Shown piece by piece: positions 36,607 to 45,835 of a DNA stretch of 64,000 nt. The position numbers and the translations under genes are program-made. The first letter of the stretch is position 1, and every line of letters begins with the position of its first letter. The notes beneath the pieces were generated by a model. The model was given only the letters and a program-made list of their open reading frames with translations. It was not told the origin of the DNA and did not search any database. Location: assembly GCA_003248755.1 (NCBI GenBank), contig QFQW01000002.1, positions 44,593 to 108,592 on the forward strand. Direction: 5' to 3'. The DNA is from Chryseobacterium sp. Lineage in GTDB: Bacteria > Bacteroidota > Bacteroidia > Flavobacteriales > Weeksellaceae.

Positions 36607-36978
36607 ATGAAAATAAACGGTTACTCTTCACAAGAAAAACTGAAAAAAAAATATGAGATAGACCTGCTTTTTGGTAAAGGGAAGTGGCTTTCTGTGGAGA
36701 ATATCAGAATCATCCATTTGAAATCTTCAGAAAAACTTAGTATTGATTCTCATAAAATAGGAGTTTCTGTTTCTAAGAGATTCTTCAAAAAGGCTGTTGA
36801 TAGAAATCGCATAAAACGCTTATTAAGAGAATCTTACCGACTTAATAAATCGGTATACATCGATGCCTTTGGAGAGCGGTCAATAGCTATGCTTTTCTGG
36901 GTTTCCAAAGATTTTCCGGAACATTTTTCCGTGGTTGAAAAACAGTTTTTGGACCTTTGCAAAAAAAGATCCGGATAA
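36607..36978 (+). CDS. rnpA: Ribonuclease P protein component
   Basis: The protein subunit of RNase P, which trims the 5' leader of tRNA precursors. It has the family core: GVSVSKRFFKKAVDRNRIKRLLRESYRLNK, including the RNR motif that contacts RNA. The N-terminus (KEKLKKKYEIDLLFGKGKWL) is typical. 123 residues, normal for Bacteroidota. Same operon as tcdA (9-bp gap). Confidence 0.93.
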   Translation: MKINGYSSQEKLKKKYEIDLLFGKGKWLSVENIRIIHLKSSEKLSIDSHKIGVSVSKRFFKKAVDRNRIKRLLRESYRLNKSVYIDAFGERSIAMLFWVSKDFPEHFSVVEKQFLDLCKKRSG

Positions 36979-37021
36979 TATCTTATTTTAATTTGTAATT
37001 TTAATCTCAAAGAAATTACAA

Positions 37022-37615
37022 ATGGAAAACATTTTACCTTATATTCTGAGCGCCTTTATTGGTATTGGGCTAGCTGCTGCATCCGGCTTCAGAGTATTCC
37101 TACCAATGTTTGCAGTTAGTCTTGCATCGTATCTTGGTTGGATCCCAATGTCGGATAACTTTGAGTGGCTGTCCGGATTGCCAACACTTATCACCACCGG
37201 GGTTGCGACCATCATAGAAATTATAGCTTACTATATTCCTGTTGTAGATAATTTTCTGGATACGATCACTATTCCATTGGCTACTATTGCTGGTTCTATT
37301 CTATTTGCGAGCCAGTTTATGGAATTGGGAACGTTTCCTCAATGGGCTTTGGCATTGATTGCTGGTGGTGGAACTGCTGCAACGATAGCTTCGGGATTTG
37401 CCGGAACACGTGCCGCATCTACAGCTACAACTGCTGGAATTGGAAATAATGTAGTCGCCACTACAGAAACGGCCGGAGCAGGATTGATGTCTGTTCTTGC
37501 TATCTTTCTCCCTGTGATCGCTTTTATTTTTGCGATTGCATTGATAGTTCTTGTTTTGTTTTTTGGACGTAAGCTTTGGAAAAAACTAAAGGCAAATAAT
37601 TCTGGTATCTTTTAA
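37022..37615 (+). CDS. DUF4126 family membrane protein
   Basis: A 197-residue integral membrane protein with about four or five transmembrane helices. The DUF4126 signature is visible at the N-terminus (SAFIGIGLAAASGFRVFLPMF) and in a Gly/Ala-rich middle (IAGGGTAATIASGFAGTRAAS). It ends in a basic cytoplasmic tail (RKLWKKLKANN). Function unknown. The last codons lie inside a strong terminator hairpin. Confidence 0.85.
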   Translation: MENILPYILSAFIGIGLAAASGFRVFLPMFAVSLASYLGWIPMSDNFEWLSGLPTLITTGVATIIEIIAYYIPVVDNFLDTITIPLATIAGSILFASQFMELGTFPQWALALIAGGGTAATIASGFAGTRAASTATTAGIGNNVVATTETAGAGLMSVLAIFLPVIAFIFAIALIVLVLFFGRKLWKKLKANNSGIF

Positions 37616-37658
37616 AACAATAAATCCCGCAACTGCGGGATTTATTGTTTTAAAAGAT
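37607..37658. terminator. Bidirectional terminator, perfect 25-bp arms
   Basis: Positions 37607-37631 pair exactly with 37634-37658 around a 2-nt spacer, core CCCGCA/TGCGGG. The left arm contains the last two codons and stop of the DUF4126 gene; the minus-strand DUF5689 gene ends just right of it. Confidence 0.9.
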
Positions 37659-37669
37659 ATATTGATTGT

Positions 37670-39061
37670 TTAGTTAACAACAATATCATCTATTTGAATA
37701 GTTGTGGTAACACCTGGATTAGCACCTTCATATTTGAAAACAATGAATCCGTTTCCAGTAACTGCTGCTGGAATGTTATACGTTCCTGCTGGAGCTAAAA
37801 CGCCATAACCTGAAGTTGGTGTTTTAGGGATTGTGAAATTAGAAGTAATATCTGTCAAAGTTGCTGTTGAAATATCTGAGCCAACTGTATAATTTGTTGT
37901 TGTGTAAACTTTCAAAGCATCTCCGTTATAAAAACCAACATTCACTCTAAATGCTAAAGAATTAGCTGCCGTAAAATCTACCGGAACCATAAAAAGGTTT
38001 TGATAGCTTCCGCTTCCTGCATTGGCAGACATTTGTATATATTTATTACTACTAAATGTTTTTATTTGCCAATATCTATTTCCAATTGCAGCATAATTCA
38101 AATATTTCGGAAATAATGATGCATCTACGGCATAACTTTCAAAATTCTCACTAAATGAACCTGTATAGGTAATATTAGTCCCCCCCAATATTCCTGTAGC
38201 AAATCTGTCCTTTGTAAAGTTAATATCACTTAGACCTCTTATAAGCATTTGCCAAGTAGTGTTATAACGACTTACAACGAAAGTAAGTTCACCACTTTTA
38301 GTTGGCAATAGCTGTGCTCCAAAAGTCGAAAAACCAGAGTTTCTAATAACTGCTGTTCCTCCGACTTTATCATCTAAATTTCTATCTGTATCCTGACCTA
38401 CGCCAGCAATATAGTTAATAAATGTTTTAACTGTTGGATCTACTTCACTTTTAGAGAATTGTACATTATCAACGCTTACAAGGGTGTTTAGATACTTTTC
38501 AGCTTTTGCATCATTTAAAGAAGTTAATTTTGTAGGAACCAAATTAGCAACATCCAGTCTGTTATTGCCATTACATACACCAGCTAAGTATCTTGTAAGT
38601 ATAATACCCGGTATTCTTCCAATAGCATAAGTTGGATCTACAGAACCAATTTTTTTTGTTCCTCTATCCCATCCAAGAACCAATCCGTTTGCTTTAATTC
38701 TGATATGAGCTCCAACTGGAAAATCAGTGTAGTTAGATGACTTATCTACTTCAATCTGTAAACCAACAGTTGGATTTTCTGGTTTATCCTGGAAAGAAAT
38801 AGTTTTATAAAAGTTTCCGCTTTCGTCAGAAGAAACTATATAACCATCTAAAATTACCGCTGGCCCATCTACAGGAACTTTGTATGTTCCGGTTGCAGGG
38901 GCTTTTGCAGCAAAATCAGCCATAGAAATGGTAGGTGCGTCGAATCTGTTATTACAAAGGATCTCCGGAGTATCCCAATCATCTTCTTTCACGCAAGATG
39001 TAAATGTCCCCATAATCACAGCAGACATTAATACGGTTTTTAAAGTTTTATTTATTTTCAT
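37670..39061 (-). CDS. DUF5689 lipoprotein with C-terminal jelly-roll-like domain
   Basis: A 463-residue lipoprotein (signal ending GTFTSC). Residues 40-265 match DUF5689, an OB-fold-like domain: VILDGYIVSSDESGNFYKTISFQD, PVGAHIRIKANGLVLGWDRGTKKI. The C-terminal part (about 290-463, from GSFSENFESYAVDASLFPKYL) resembles the choice-of-anchor J/jelly-roll domain often found on surface lipoproteins. It lies 20 bp downstream of the TonB receptor in the same operon and opposite a secreted nuclease gene, a trio often found together in flavobacteria. Confidence 0.85.
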   Translation of the reverse strand: MKINKTLKTVLMSAVIMGTFTSCVKEDDWDTPEILCNNRFDAPTISMADFAAKAPATGTYKVPVDGPAVILDGYIVSSDESGNFYKTISFQDKPENPTVGLQIEVDKSSNYTDFPVGAHIRIKANGLVLGWDRGTKKIGSVDPTYAIGRIPGIILTRYLAGVCNGNNRLDVANLVPTKLTSLNDAKAEKYLNTLVSVDNVQFSKSEVDPTVKTFINYIAGVGQDTDRNLDDKVGGTAVIRNSGFSTFGAQLLPTKSGELTFVVSRYNTTWQMLIRGLSDINFTKDRFATGILGGTNITYTGSFSENFESYAVDASLFPKYLNYAAIGNRYWQIKTFSSNKYIQMSANAGSGSYQNLFMVPVDFTAANSLAFRVNVGFYNGDALKVYTTTNYTVGSDISTATLTDITSNFTIPKTPTSGYGVLAPAGTYNIPAAVTGNGFIVFKYEGANPGVTTTIQIDDIVVN

Positions 39062-39081
39062 TGTGAGTTATTTAAAATTTA

Positions 39082-41967
39082 TTAGAATCTAACCTGTAAG
39101 TTAACAAAATAAGAACGCCCTTGAGTATACCAATATTTTGGACCAAAAAGCGTTTGAGCTCTATCATAATCTTCGCCAAAAGAATCATACTTAACGTATC
39201 TTGATTGTTCAAATCCTCCTGTAATATATTTAGTATTATCAAAGATATTATTTACACTAGCTGAAATCAAAAGATAGTACTTGCCAAATATCCAGGACTT
39301 ACCAACGTTAGCATTGAAGAAATGTGCGGAAGGCAATTTATTTTGTCTTAAAATTTCTCTCAATCTAGCCTCATCAATATTATAATATGGAGTTCCAGAA
39401 TTACCATTTTGAACAAATGATTCTGATCTAATTAATGCTGAAGGATCTAAGTAATTATTATCCAAGAAATTCCAGTTAGCTCCAACCCACCAATATTTAG
39501 GAGAACTATATCTTAGTCCTGCAGACAATGCCGTCTGAGGAGTTCCTCCTTGCTTGAAATTTTTAATATATGCCTTTCCAAACTCGGTATAAGGTAAGCC
39601 ATTAGAAAAAATTCCGATATTGTCTGATGCGAAATAGACATTTGGATTATTTCTATAGGTATATTGTCCATAACTTGCGGCACCCTGGAATGACAGTGTT
39701 GGAAAAATCTTGATATCCATACCGATTTCTGCCCCAAGATTTCTCTTTTCTACATTAGACATAACCTGAGTCACAAAAGCACTTTGTACGTATTGTCCTC
39801 CTGTATTGCTATCTGTAGAACCACCTGTATCGCCAAGGTCTGTTAACTGAATACCGTCAGCGAAGAATCTTTGTACGCTGGTTTCATTCTGAGTATCAAC
39901 CAAGAAAACCGATGCGCGGATCTTATAGAATGGTGTATTAACCACATAACTTAGGTCGTTCGCATTGATAATCGTATTCTTCAGATTAGGCGCAACAGAA
40001 GAATTGAGTCTTGGGTTGATAAAGATGTCTTCCAAGAATGGTGCTTGAGAAAAGTATGCTCCATTATAAACCAAGAAGTTTCTTCCGTTGATTTTATAAA
40101 GAATCTGTCCTTTCAAACCATAGTTCCAGAAATTTTTATCCGCACCTTTGGTATTCGAGTCTGCATACAGATAATGTCTAAAATGTCCTTCTCTATTGGA
40201 GGATGAGTAACCGAACATACCGGAAACAAATACATCAAAGGCACCCTGAGAAAATTTGTATCCAGGATTAACTTTAACCTCCTGTCTCCTAAAGGTATAG
40301 TCATAGCCAATTTTATCTCCAACTCTCTTTGCAACATTTTCTTCGCCTTCATTGAACAATCCGGAGGTTCCGGGATTATTAGTAGCAGCAAAAGGGTCTC
40401 TATTATAAGCGAAATCCGCTCCCAAAAGGTCTTTTACTTCTCTATAAAGGTCTGATTTGTAATTCTGATAAGACACATTTAATATAAATCTGGATTTATC
40501 CGTAAAATTGTATGTATAATGCGTTGCAGCATTCCAGATTTTGTCGTCACTTACATCATTCACCTGAAAATAGATTGCTCTTTTTCCAGTAACACCATAA
40601 TTAGTTACTGGAGCCTGCTCCATATTTTTTGCATATAATCTGTCCCAATTGATTTGGGTCACAGTTGGGTCTCCGTTTTGCCAAAGACTTACGGCTGTTT
40701 GATAAGCATCATAAGCTCCAGCTAATGAACCAAGGTTATTAGGGTCTGCTGTTAGTACACCTGGGTTAAGAGAAGCTATATAGCTTGGTAGGTTTCTATA
40801 ATAAGTCGGGCTTGGATTTGGAGCATTCTGCCAATCCAATCTAGAACCCTTGTCTTTACCAAACTGGTAAGAAACAGAAGTCCATAAATTAGATTTTTTG
40901 TTGATTTTCCAGAAATCCTGAAGCATAATCACCGGTTGGAAACCTTTTCTCACACGCTCGTTTCTTTTCTCACCATTTTGCCATCCCCAATAGGAGTTGT
41001 AATGTACGCCTCTGTAATCGTAAACTTCCTGGGTATTCGGACTGGATGTTGAGCGTCTGAAAGGAGAGGCAAATGCATTCAATGTGACTGTATGATTATC
41101 ATTGAATTTCTTCTCGATTCCCAAGTAAGTCCCATAAGCATCATAAAAAGTTCCTTCCTGGATGCCTTCTTCTGCCCATCTTTTAGCTCCCATTACTGTA
41201 AAAGCCCAACCACTTTTTGACATACCGGACGTATATCTCAAAGAAACTCTTTGTCTATAGTTTCTGTTTGTTATAGAATAAACAGCTTGGAAACCTTTTC
41301 TATATTCGCTGGCTTTTGTGTTTTTGTATATAATGCCACTCGCTCCACCAAAAGCATATTCAGAAGGAGCATGGTTTGCTGCAATTTCTGGGTATCTTAC
41401 AATTTCATTAAGACCTCCCCAGTTAGAAAAATCAACATTACCATTATCAGATTTTACCATGGAGACACCGTTCAACATATTTTCAGAAGTCCTTCCATCA
41501 ACACCTCTTGGTCTGAACCAATAGAAGCCTAGGTCAAAACTTGCGATTCTATTGAAAACATCTTGGGATGATTGTAAAAGGCCAACAGTTGAAGTCTGGC
41601 CACTACCTTCATCATCTGCATTATCAAGGATTGCAAGACCTTGGTCTGCGCCTGTCAATGTAGAATATAGGGTAATAACCCCCAAATCTTTTCTCTTTTC
41701 TGTAGTTACATCAAACTCCAAAGTTTTGGTCTCGAAATTTGGTTTTGTAACCACAACTTGATAATGTCCGGACTTCAAATCTACAAATTGGAAATAACCA
41801 ATTTTGTCTGCCGTAACATCATTACCCTCTCCTTTTAGACTAACTTGTGCTTTTTCCACCGGTTTCCCGTCAGCATCTTTCAGGTATGCGAAAACCGTGG
41901 TCTGTGCAAAGTAAAATGATGCCGGAAGCATTGTGAATAAGGAGATTAATGATAATTTTTTAATCAT
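39082..41967 (-). CDS. TonB-dependent receptor with carboxypeptidase-regulatory N-terminal domain
   Basis: A 961-residue outer membrane receptor. After the signal peptide (about 1-21) comes a carboxypeptidase-regulatory domain (residues 25-95, FAYLKDADGKPVEKAQVSLKG), then the plug (about 120-230, with GVDGRTSENMLNGVSM) and a long barrel ending in FVNLQVRF with the expected terminal Phe. There is no STN domain. Operon partner: the DUF5689 lipoprotein downstream. The opposing nuclease gene suggests uptake of a nucleic-acid-derived compound or phosphate-rich substrate, but this is inference from context. A -7-like TACATTTG lies at 42029-42036 on the minus strand. Confidence 0.92.
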   Translation of the reverse strand: MIKKLSLISLFTMLPASFYFAQTTVFAYLKDADGKPVEKAQVSLKGEGNDVTADKIGYFQFVDLKSGHYQVVVTKPNFETKTLEFDVTTEKRKDLGVITLYSTLTGADQGLAILDNADDEGSGQTSTVGLLQSSQDVFNRIASFDLGFYWFRPRGVDGRTSENMLNGVSMVKSDNGNVDFSNWGGLNEIVRYPEIAANHAPSEYAFGGASGIIYKNTKASEYRKGFQAVYSITNRNYRQRVSLRYTSGMSKSGWAFTVMGAKRWAEEGIQEGTFYDAYGTYLGIEKKFNDNHTVTLNAFASPFRRSTSSPNTQEVYDYRGVHYNSYWGWQNGEKRNERVRKGFQPVIMLQDFWKINKKSNLWTSVSYQFGKDKGSRLDWQNAPNPSPTYYRNLPSYIASLNPGVLTADPNNLGSLAGAYDAYQTAVSLWQNGDPTVTQINWDRLYAKNMEQAPVTNYGVTGKRAIYFQVNDVSDDKIWNAATHYTYNFTDKSRFILNVSYQNYKSDLYREVKDLLGADFAYNRDPFAATNNPGTSGLFNEGEENVAKRVGDKIGYDYTFRRQEVKVNPGYKFSQGAFDVFVSGMFGYSSSNREGHFRHYLYADSNTKGADKNFWNYGLKGQILYKINGRNFLVYNGAYFSQAPFLEDIFINPRLNSSVAPNLKNTIINANDLSYVVNTPFYKIRASVFLVDTQNETSVQRFFADGIQLTDLGDTGGSTDSNTGGQYVQSAFVTQVMSNVEKRNLGAEIGMDIKIFPTLSFQGAASYGQYTYRNNPNVYFASDNIGIFSNGLPYTEFGKAYIKNFKQGGTPQTALSAGLRYSSPKYWWVGANWNFLDNNYLDPSALIRSESFVQNGNSGTPYYNIDEARLREILRQNKLPSAHFFNANVGKSWIFGKYYLLISASVNNIFDNTKYITGGFEQSRYVKYDSFGEDYDRAQTLFGPKYWYTQGRSYFVNLQVRF

Positions 41968-42140
41968 AAATCAATTAGGTTTTGTTTGCTCTTTTTCTTT
42001 AATATACAGTCCGTTATACACGGGAAGGCAAATGTAAATAAAATTTCGATAATTAAAACTTTTTAACATTTTTTTTATTTTAACAAATTGTCAATTTTTT
42101 TAAACATAATTATCAATCGTTAAAAATTTGAAATTTTTAT

Positions 42141-42170
42141 TTTGCAACTATTCAAAAAAAATTACTTTTG
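42141..42170 (+). promoter_or_regulatory. Promoter of the secreted nuclease gene
   Basis: TTTG at 42141-42144, an 18-nt spacer and TACTTTTG at 42163-42170. It supports ATG 42190 and excludes the longer TTG start at 42142. Confidence 0.7.
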
Positions 42171-42189
42171 TAGCCTTACATTTTTTATT

Positions 42190-43389
42190 ATGAAAAATTT
42201 ATTTAGCTTAATAGCTATATTTAGTATTTCCTTATTATTTGCACAGCAAAAAAGACAAGTACGTGCTGCAACCGTAGGATTCTTGAATGTAGAAAACCTT
42301 TGGGACACTGTTCGTTCTGCTGATTATATAGATGGAACAAAAGACAGAAGCAATCCCGCCTTTCACAGAAGTGTGCCTTTGGATTCTATCAAATATCTTG
42401 AAGTAACAGAAAAAGATTATGCCGGTCCTTGGAATGACGAATCACTTATTGGGAAAAAAGTAATAAGAATCCAAGGTGGTTCCGAAGAATTTACTCCAAA
42501 AAGTGGTAAAAACTATACTTATAAAGTATATAAGCAAAAATTAGCTAACGAAGCGAAGGTAATTTCCGAGATGGGAAAAGCTTATACCAATACAGCACCA
42601 GTTGTCGTGGGTCTTTTAGAAGTTGAAAACCGTCAGGTTGTAGAAGATTTGGTGAAGGAGCCTGCTATTGCAAAGTATGATTATGGTGTTGTTCATTATA
42701 ATTCTTATGATTATAGAGGAATAGATGTAGCCTTCATTTATCAAAAAAGAAGATTCACACCTTCTAAATCATGGAAAAAAGAAGTGAAGATCTTTGGTGA
42801 CAATGGGAAAAGAGAATACACCAGGGATATTTTGGTATTAACGGGTTTTCTTGATAATGAGAAAGTTGCATTTTTCTTGAATCACTGGCCATCAAGAAGA
42901 GGTGGCGAAGCTGCTTCTCTTCCTAAACGTAATGCTGCAGCAATGGTTCTTAGACAACAGATGGACAGCATAAGAGCTTTAGATCCTTCTACAAAACTAT
43001 TTGCAATGGGGGATTTTAACGATGATCCTGTGAGTTCAAGTTTGAGAAATGGTTTCAAAGCGGTAGGAAATCCCAAAGAATTATCCGAAACATCTCCTTA
43101 CCTTAATCTAATGTATCCTTTGTATAAAAAAGGAGTAGCATCGTTAGCTTATCAAGATGCACCGAATTTATTTGATCAGATTATAGTATCATCGAATCTT
43201 TATTCTCCTAACAACGAATTGAGAAAAGACTATTCTGTCTTCAAAGCAGAAATTTTTGCTCCTGACTATCTTATTACTAAAGAAGGAAATTACAAAGGTT
43301 ATCCCTTCCGTTCATGGAGCGGCGACACATTTACCGGAGGTTATTCCGATCACTTCCCTGCATTTGTGATTTTACAAAAAGAGCCTTAA
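42190..43389 (+). CDS. Secreted endonuclease/exonuclease/phosphatase family protein
   Basis: Start 42190 gives 399 residues with a signal peptide ending LFAQQ. The EEP fold is shown by VGFLNVENLWDT at the N-terminus (metal-binding Asn/Glu), VVVGLLEVENRQVVEDL, FFLNHWPSRRGGEAA, the AMGDFNDDP motif with catalytic Asp/Asn, and GYSDHFPAFVIL with the catalytic Asp-His. It probably cuts nucleic acid or a phosphodiester outside the inner membrane. It is divergent from the TonB/DUF5689 operon and likely works with it. A strong terminator follows. Confidence 0.9.
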   Translation: MKNLFSLIAIFSISLLFAQQKRQVRAATVGFLNVENLWDTVRSADYIDGTKDRSNPAFHRSVPLDSIKYLEVTEKDYAGPWNDESLIGKKVIRIQGGSEEFTPKSGKNYTYKVYKQKLANEAKVISEMGKAYTNTAPVVVGLLEVENRQVVEDLVKEPAIAKYDYGVVHYNSYDYRGIDVAFIYQKRRFTPSKSWKKEVKIFGDNGKREYTRDILVLTGFLDNEKVAFFLNHWPSRRGGEAASLPKRNAAAMVLRQQMDSIRALDPSTKLFAMGDFNDDPVSSSLRNGFKAVGNPKELSETSPYLNLMYPLYKKGVASLAYQDAPNLFDQIIVSSNLYSPNNELRKDYSVFKAEIFAPDYLITKEGNYKGYPFRSWSGDTFTGGYSDHFPAFVILQKEP

Positions 43390-43397
43390 AAATATAG

Positions 43398-43426
43398 ACC
43401 GTTCCAAATCTTTGGAACGGTTTTTT
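43398..43426 (+). terminator. Rho-independent terminator
   Basis: ACCGTTCCAAA pairs with TTTGGAACGGT and is followed by TTTTT. Confidence 0.9.
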
Positions 43427-43454
43427 GTTAAATTTAAGTTTATATTTAATCAAT

Positions 43455-43880
43455 ATGAAAAACTTAATTGTCCTTGCAATATTTTCTGCGTTCATTTGGT
43501 CTTGTTCAACAAGTTCCAAAAAATTATCGGAAGGCCAGAAAACTTCAATTTCGACTCAGAAGAAAACCGATTCAGCAGATGAATGGGAAATCACAGTTTT
43601 TGAAACTGAGTATGAAATTTTTGTAGCAACAAGAGCACAGCCCAAATCAATGTTCACGGAAAGCAGCTTAAAATCTAGAAATCAAATTCTCGTCACCGAA
43701 TGGAATAATAGATTCTATTCCGGCGTGAATCCTAATTTTTACGAAGTCGCGATCGATTATGACACAAAAGAAAATTACGGCTTCGATTTCGAATACAGAT
43801 TATACCAATTCTTTGCCTATTGTAATTGGAAGTACGGAATCAAATTTAACGGATTAAGAGGAATTGACAAGACAAAATAA
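43455..43880 (+). CDS. DUF6146-like lipoprotein
   Basis: Start 43455 gives 141 residues with a lipobox (AFIWSC) and a Ser-rich linker; the longer start at 43425 lies inside the upstream terminator region. The mature domain (about 45-135) is conserved in flavobacteria: EWEITVFETEYEIFVATRAQPKSMF, TEWNNRFYSGVNPNFYEVAIDYD, FEYRLYQFFAYCNWKYGI. It is recalled as DUF6146. No known function. Monocistronic between two terminators. Confidence 0.75.
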   Translation: MKNLIVLAIFSAFIWSCSTSSKKLSEGQKTSISTQKKTDSADEWEITVFETEYEIFVATRAQPKSMFTESSLKSRNQILVTEWNNRFYSGVNPNFYEVAIDYDTKENYGFDFEYRLYQFFAYCNWKYGIKFNGLRGIDKTK

Positions 43881-43881
43881 A

Positions 43882-43911
43882 AAAGACTGCAATAAGAAGC
43901 AGTCTTTGTCT
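43882..43911. terminator. Terminator between convergent genes
   Basis: AAAGACTGC (43882-43890) pairs with GCAGTCTTT (43899-43907), loop of 8 nt. It serves the DUF6146-like gene (+) and may also end prfA (-). Confidence 0.8.
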
Positions 43912-43928
43912 TTATAATGTTGAATAAA

Positions 43929-45017
43929 TTAACTAATTCCTTCTTCTTCTCCTTTCAGTTTTTCGGCATTTTCAGCCATAATCACAGCATCCATCATTTC
44001 TTGGATATCACCATTCATATAAGCATCAAGGTTGTAAATCGATTTATTAATTCTATGGTCTGTAACCCTTCCCTGAGGATAATTATAAGTCTTGATTTTT
44101 GCAGAACGGTCACCTGTAGAAACCATTGTTTTTCTCTGCGCCGCAATATCACCAACCACTTCCTGAAGTTTGATATCGTACAATTTCGCCCTCAACATTT
44201 CCATAGCTAATTCTCTGTTAGCTAACTGAGAACGTGCTTGCTGACAAACCACAACCAATCCGGAAGGTTTGTGTGTCAATTGAACTTTCGTTTCAACTTT
44301 GTTAACGTTCTGTCCACCAGCACCTCCGGAACGGGAAGTCTGCATTTCTATATCTGCCGGATTGATTTCCACATCCACTTCTTCAGCTTCCGGTAAAACA
44401 GCAATCGTGATTGCAGAAGTGTGAACACGACCTTGAGATTCGGTTTCAGGAACACGTTGCACACGGTGAACACCAGATTCAAATTTCATAATTCCGTATA
44501 CGCTTTCGCCTTGGACTTTCATAATCAATTCTTTGTAGCCTTTTGAAGCTTCACTAGAATCGGTAACCTCGTGCTTCCAGCCTTTTGTTTTGAAATACAT
44601 TGTGTACATTCTGTACATATCTTCCACAAAAATTGCCGCTTCATCTCCACCAGTTCCGGAACGCATTTCCAAAATGATATTTTTATCATCGGCTGGGTCT
44701 TTAGGAATCAAAAGGTATTTCAATTCTTCTTCAAAAGCAGGGAGTTTGTCCATTGCTTCGTATTTTTCCTGCTTCGCCATTTCCACGAATTCTTTATCTG
44801 AACCGTCAGCAATGATTTCGTCAGATTCAGCAATGGTGTCAAGAGCGCCTTTATATTCATCGAATACTTTTACGATTTTTCCCAAATCGCTGTATTCTTT
44901 GTTAAGTGTAGAATATTTTTTTTGGTCAGAAATCACATCCGGCTGGATGATAAGGTCTGCCACCTCGTTATATCGTTGTTTTATCGCTTCCAGTTTCGGA
45001 ATTAATGACTTAGACAT
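43929..45017 (-). CDS. prfA: Peptide chain release factor 1
   Basis: RF1 recognises UAA and UAG and triggers peptide release. The 362-residue protein has the GGQ motif in RSGGAGGQNVNKVETKVQLTH (about residues 233-253), the codon-recognition region with the PETESQGRVHTSAITIAV lead-in (the RF1 PxT motif lies just ahead as VPETES), and the C-terminal RxKTYNYPQGRVTDHRI. Length normal. No prmC is adjacent. Confidence 0.96.
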   Translation of the reverse strand: MSKSLIPKLEAIKQRYNEVADLIIQPDVISDQKKYSTLNKEYSDLGKIVKVFDEYKGALDTIAESDEIIADGSDKEFVEMAKQEKYEAMDKLPAFEEELKYLLIPKDPADDKNIILEMRSGTGGDEAAIFVEDMYRMYTMYFKTKGWKHEVTDSSEASKGYKELIMKVQGESVYGIMKFESGVHRVQRVPETESQGRVHTSAITIAVLPEAEEVDVEINPADIEMQTSRSGGAGGQNVNKVETKVQLTHKPSGLVVVCQQARSQLANRELAMEMLRAKLYDIKLQEVVGDIAAQRKTMVSTGDRSAKIKTYNYPQGRVTDHRINKSIYNLDAYMNGDIQEMMDAVIMAENAEKLKGEEEGIS

Positions 45018-45034
45018 AGGTAAATTTTAGTTTG

Positions 45035-45065
45035 CAAAGATAGGGAATTAAGAAACAAGAAGAAA
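45035..45065 (-). promoter_or_regulatory. Promoter of prfA
   Basis: On the minus strand: TTTC at 45065-45062, a 19-nt spacer, then TATCTTTG at 45042-45035. Leader of about 15 nt. Confidence 0.6.
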
Positions 45066-45188
45066 GAGCCAAGAATCAAGACTTAGATTCAAAAAAACAA
45101 TTTATATTCTATTATAATTTTAATTGACCAATTCCTTTAATTAACATTGAAGAGCAACGGTTAGTAAGTGATTTTCTAATAACGAATC

Positions 45189-45262
45189 CTTCGACAAGCT
45201 CGGGATGAGACGTCAAACACTAAATGTAACAATTCAACATTGTCAGGCTGAGCTTGTCGAAG
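45189..45262. repeat. Intergenic inverted repeat, CTTCGACAAGCTC family
   Basis: CTTCGACAAGCTC at 45189-45201 is the exact inverted copy of GAGCTTGTCGAAG at 45250-45262. It lies in a 400-bp gap between prfA and a small membrane-protein gene. Two plus-strand frames across this region carry no family features and were not called. Confidence 0.75.
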
Positions 45263-45418
45263 CCTTTTATATTGTAAAATTAATAAATCAATATTTTAAT
45301 AGTATTCTTTGTGAAAAATCTTTGTGGTCAAAAACAGAAAATCCACTCTCAAAAGAATGGATTTATTATATATTGTTTCGCTTTGAGTGCAATCTCTCAC
45401 GAAAAGAAAATTGCCAAA

Positions 45419-45694
45419 TTAATGGTGATGACCGTGAGATACTGGTTTTTCTCCTGCTGGTCTTTGGTAGATTACTTCTACACCTTCCTGCTCATAAAGC
45501 TTTTTGTATCTGATTTTTTCTGGGTCAAAGTTTTTATTGATTTTTCCAAAATATTCTGCTACTCCTTCTGTCAACCAAAGTGGCACGATGAATCCGAAGA
45601 ACATCAAAATACACCAGAATCCACAAATCATCATTGTGAAGAAATAAACAGTCCAAAGAAATTGGTAAACCGGCCAAAATGCTGATAACATCAT
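45419..45694 (-). CDS. Small membrane protein
   Basis: The 91-residue product from 45694 has two hydrophobic stretches (about residues 2-40, FWPVYQFLWTVYFFTMMICGFW and ILMFFGFIVPLWL), then an amphipathic YFGKINKNFDPEKIRYKKLYEQEGVEVIYQR and a His-rich C-terminus (VSHGHHH). The ATG at 45715 lies inside the -7 box, so a downstream ATG is used; 45694 or 45691 are equivalent. Its real coding nature is supported by a good promoter and by the protein-like composition. The His-rich tail may bind metal. Family not recognised. Confidence 0.6.
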   Translation of the reverse strand: MMLSAFWPVYQFLWTVYFFTMMICGFWCILMFFGFIVPLWLTEGVAEYFGKINKNFDPEKIRYKKLYEQEGVEVIYQRPAGEKPVSHGHHH

Positions 45695-45712
45695 AATGCT
45701 ATATATTTTGAG

Positions 45713-45744
45713 CAAAAATAGAGGTTTTTATTCTATTTGACAAA
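45713..45744 (-). promoter_or_regulatory. Promoter of the small membrane protein gene
   Basis: On the minus strand: TTTG at 45744-45741, a 20-nt spacer, TATTTTTG at 45720-45713. Leader of about 10-15 nt. Confidence 0.65.
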
Positions 45745-45835
45745 ATTTCCGCATTGATTTTTTTCATTTTGCGGAACTTTTAGTTTTTAGTATTTTCGTA
45801 AGGTTGTAAAAATGTTTGCTTTGCTGGGATTATTT

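Noticed and set aside
45205..45685. Two plus-strand frames (45205-45513 and 45311-45685)
   Set aside because: They run antisense to the small membrane protein gene and across a CTTCGACAAGCTC repeat; no start context and no protein-like features.
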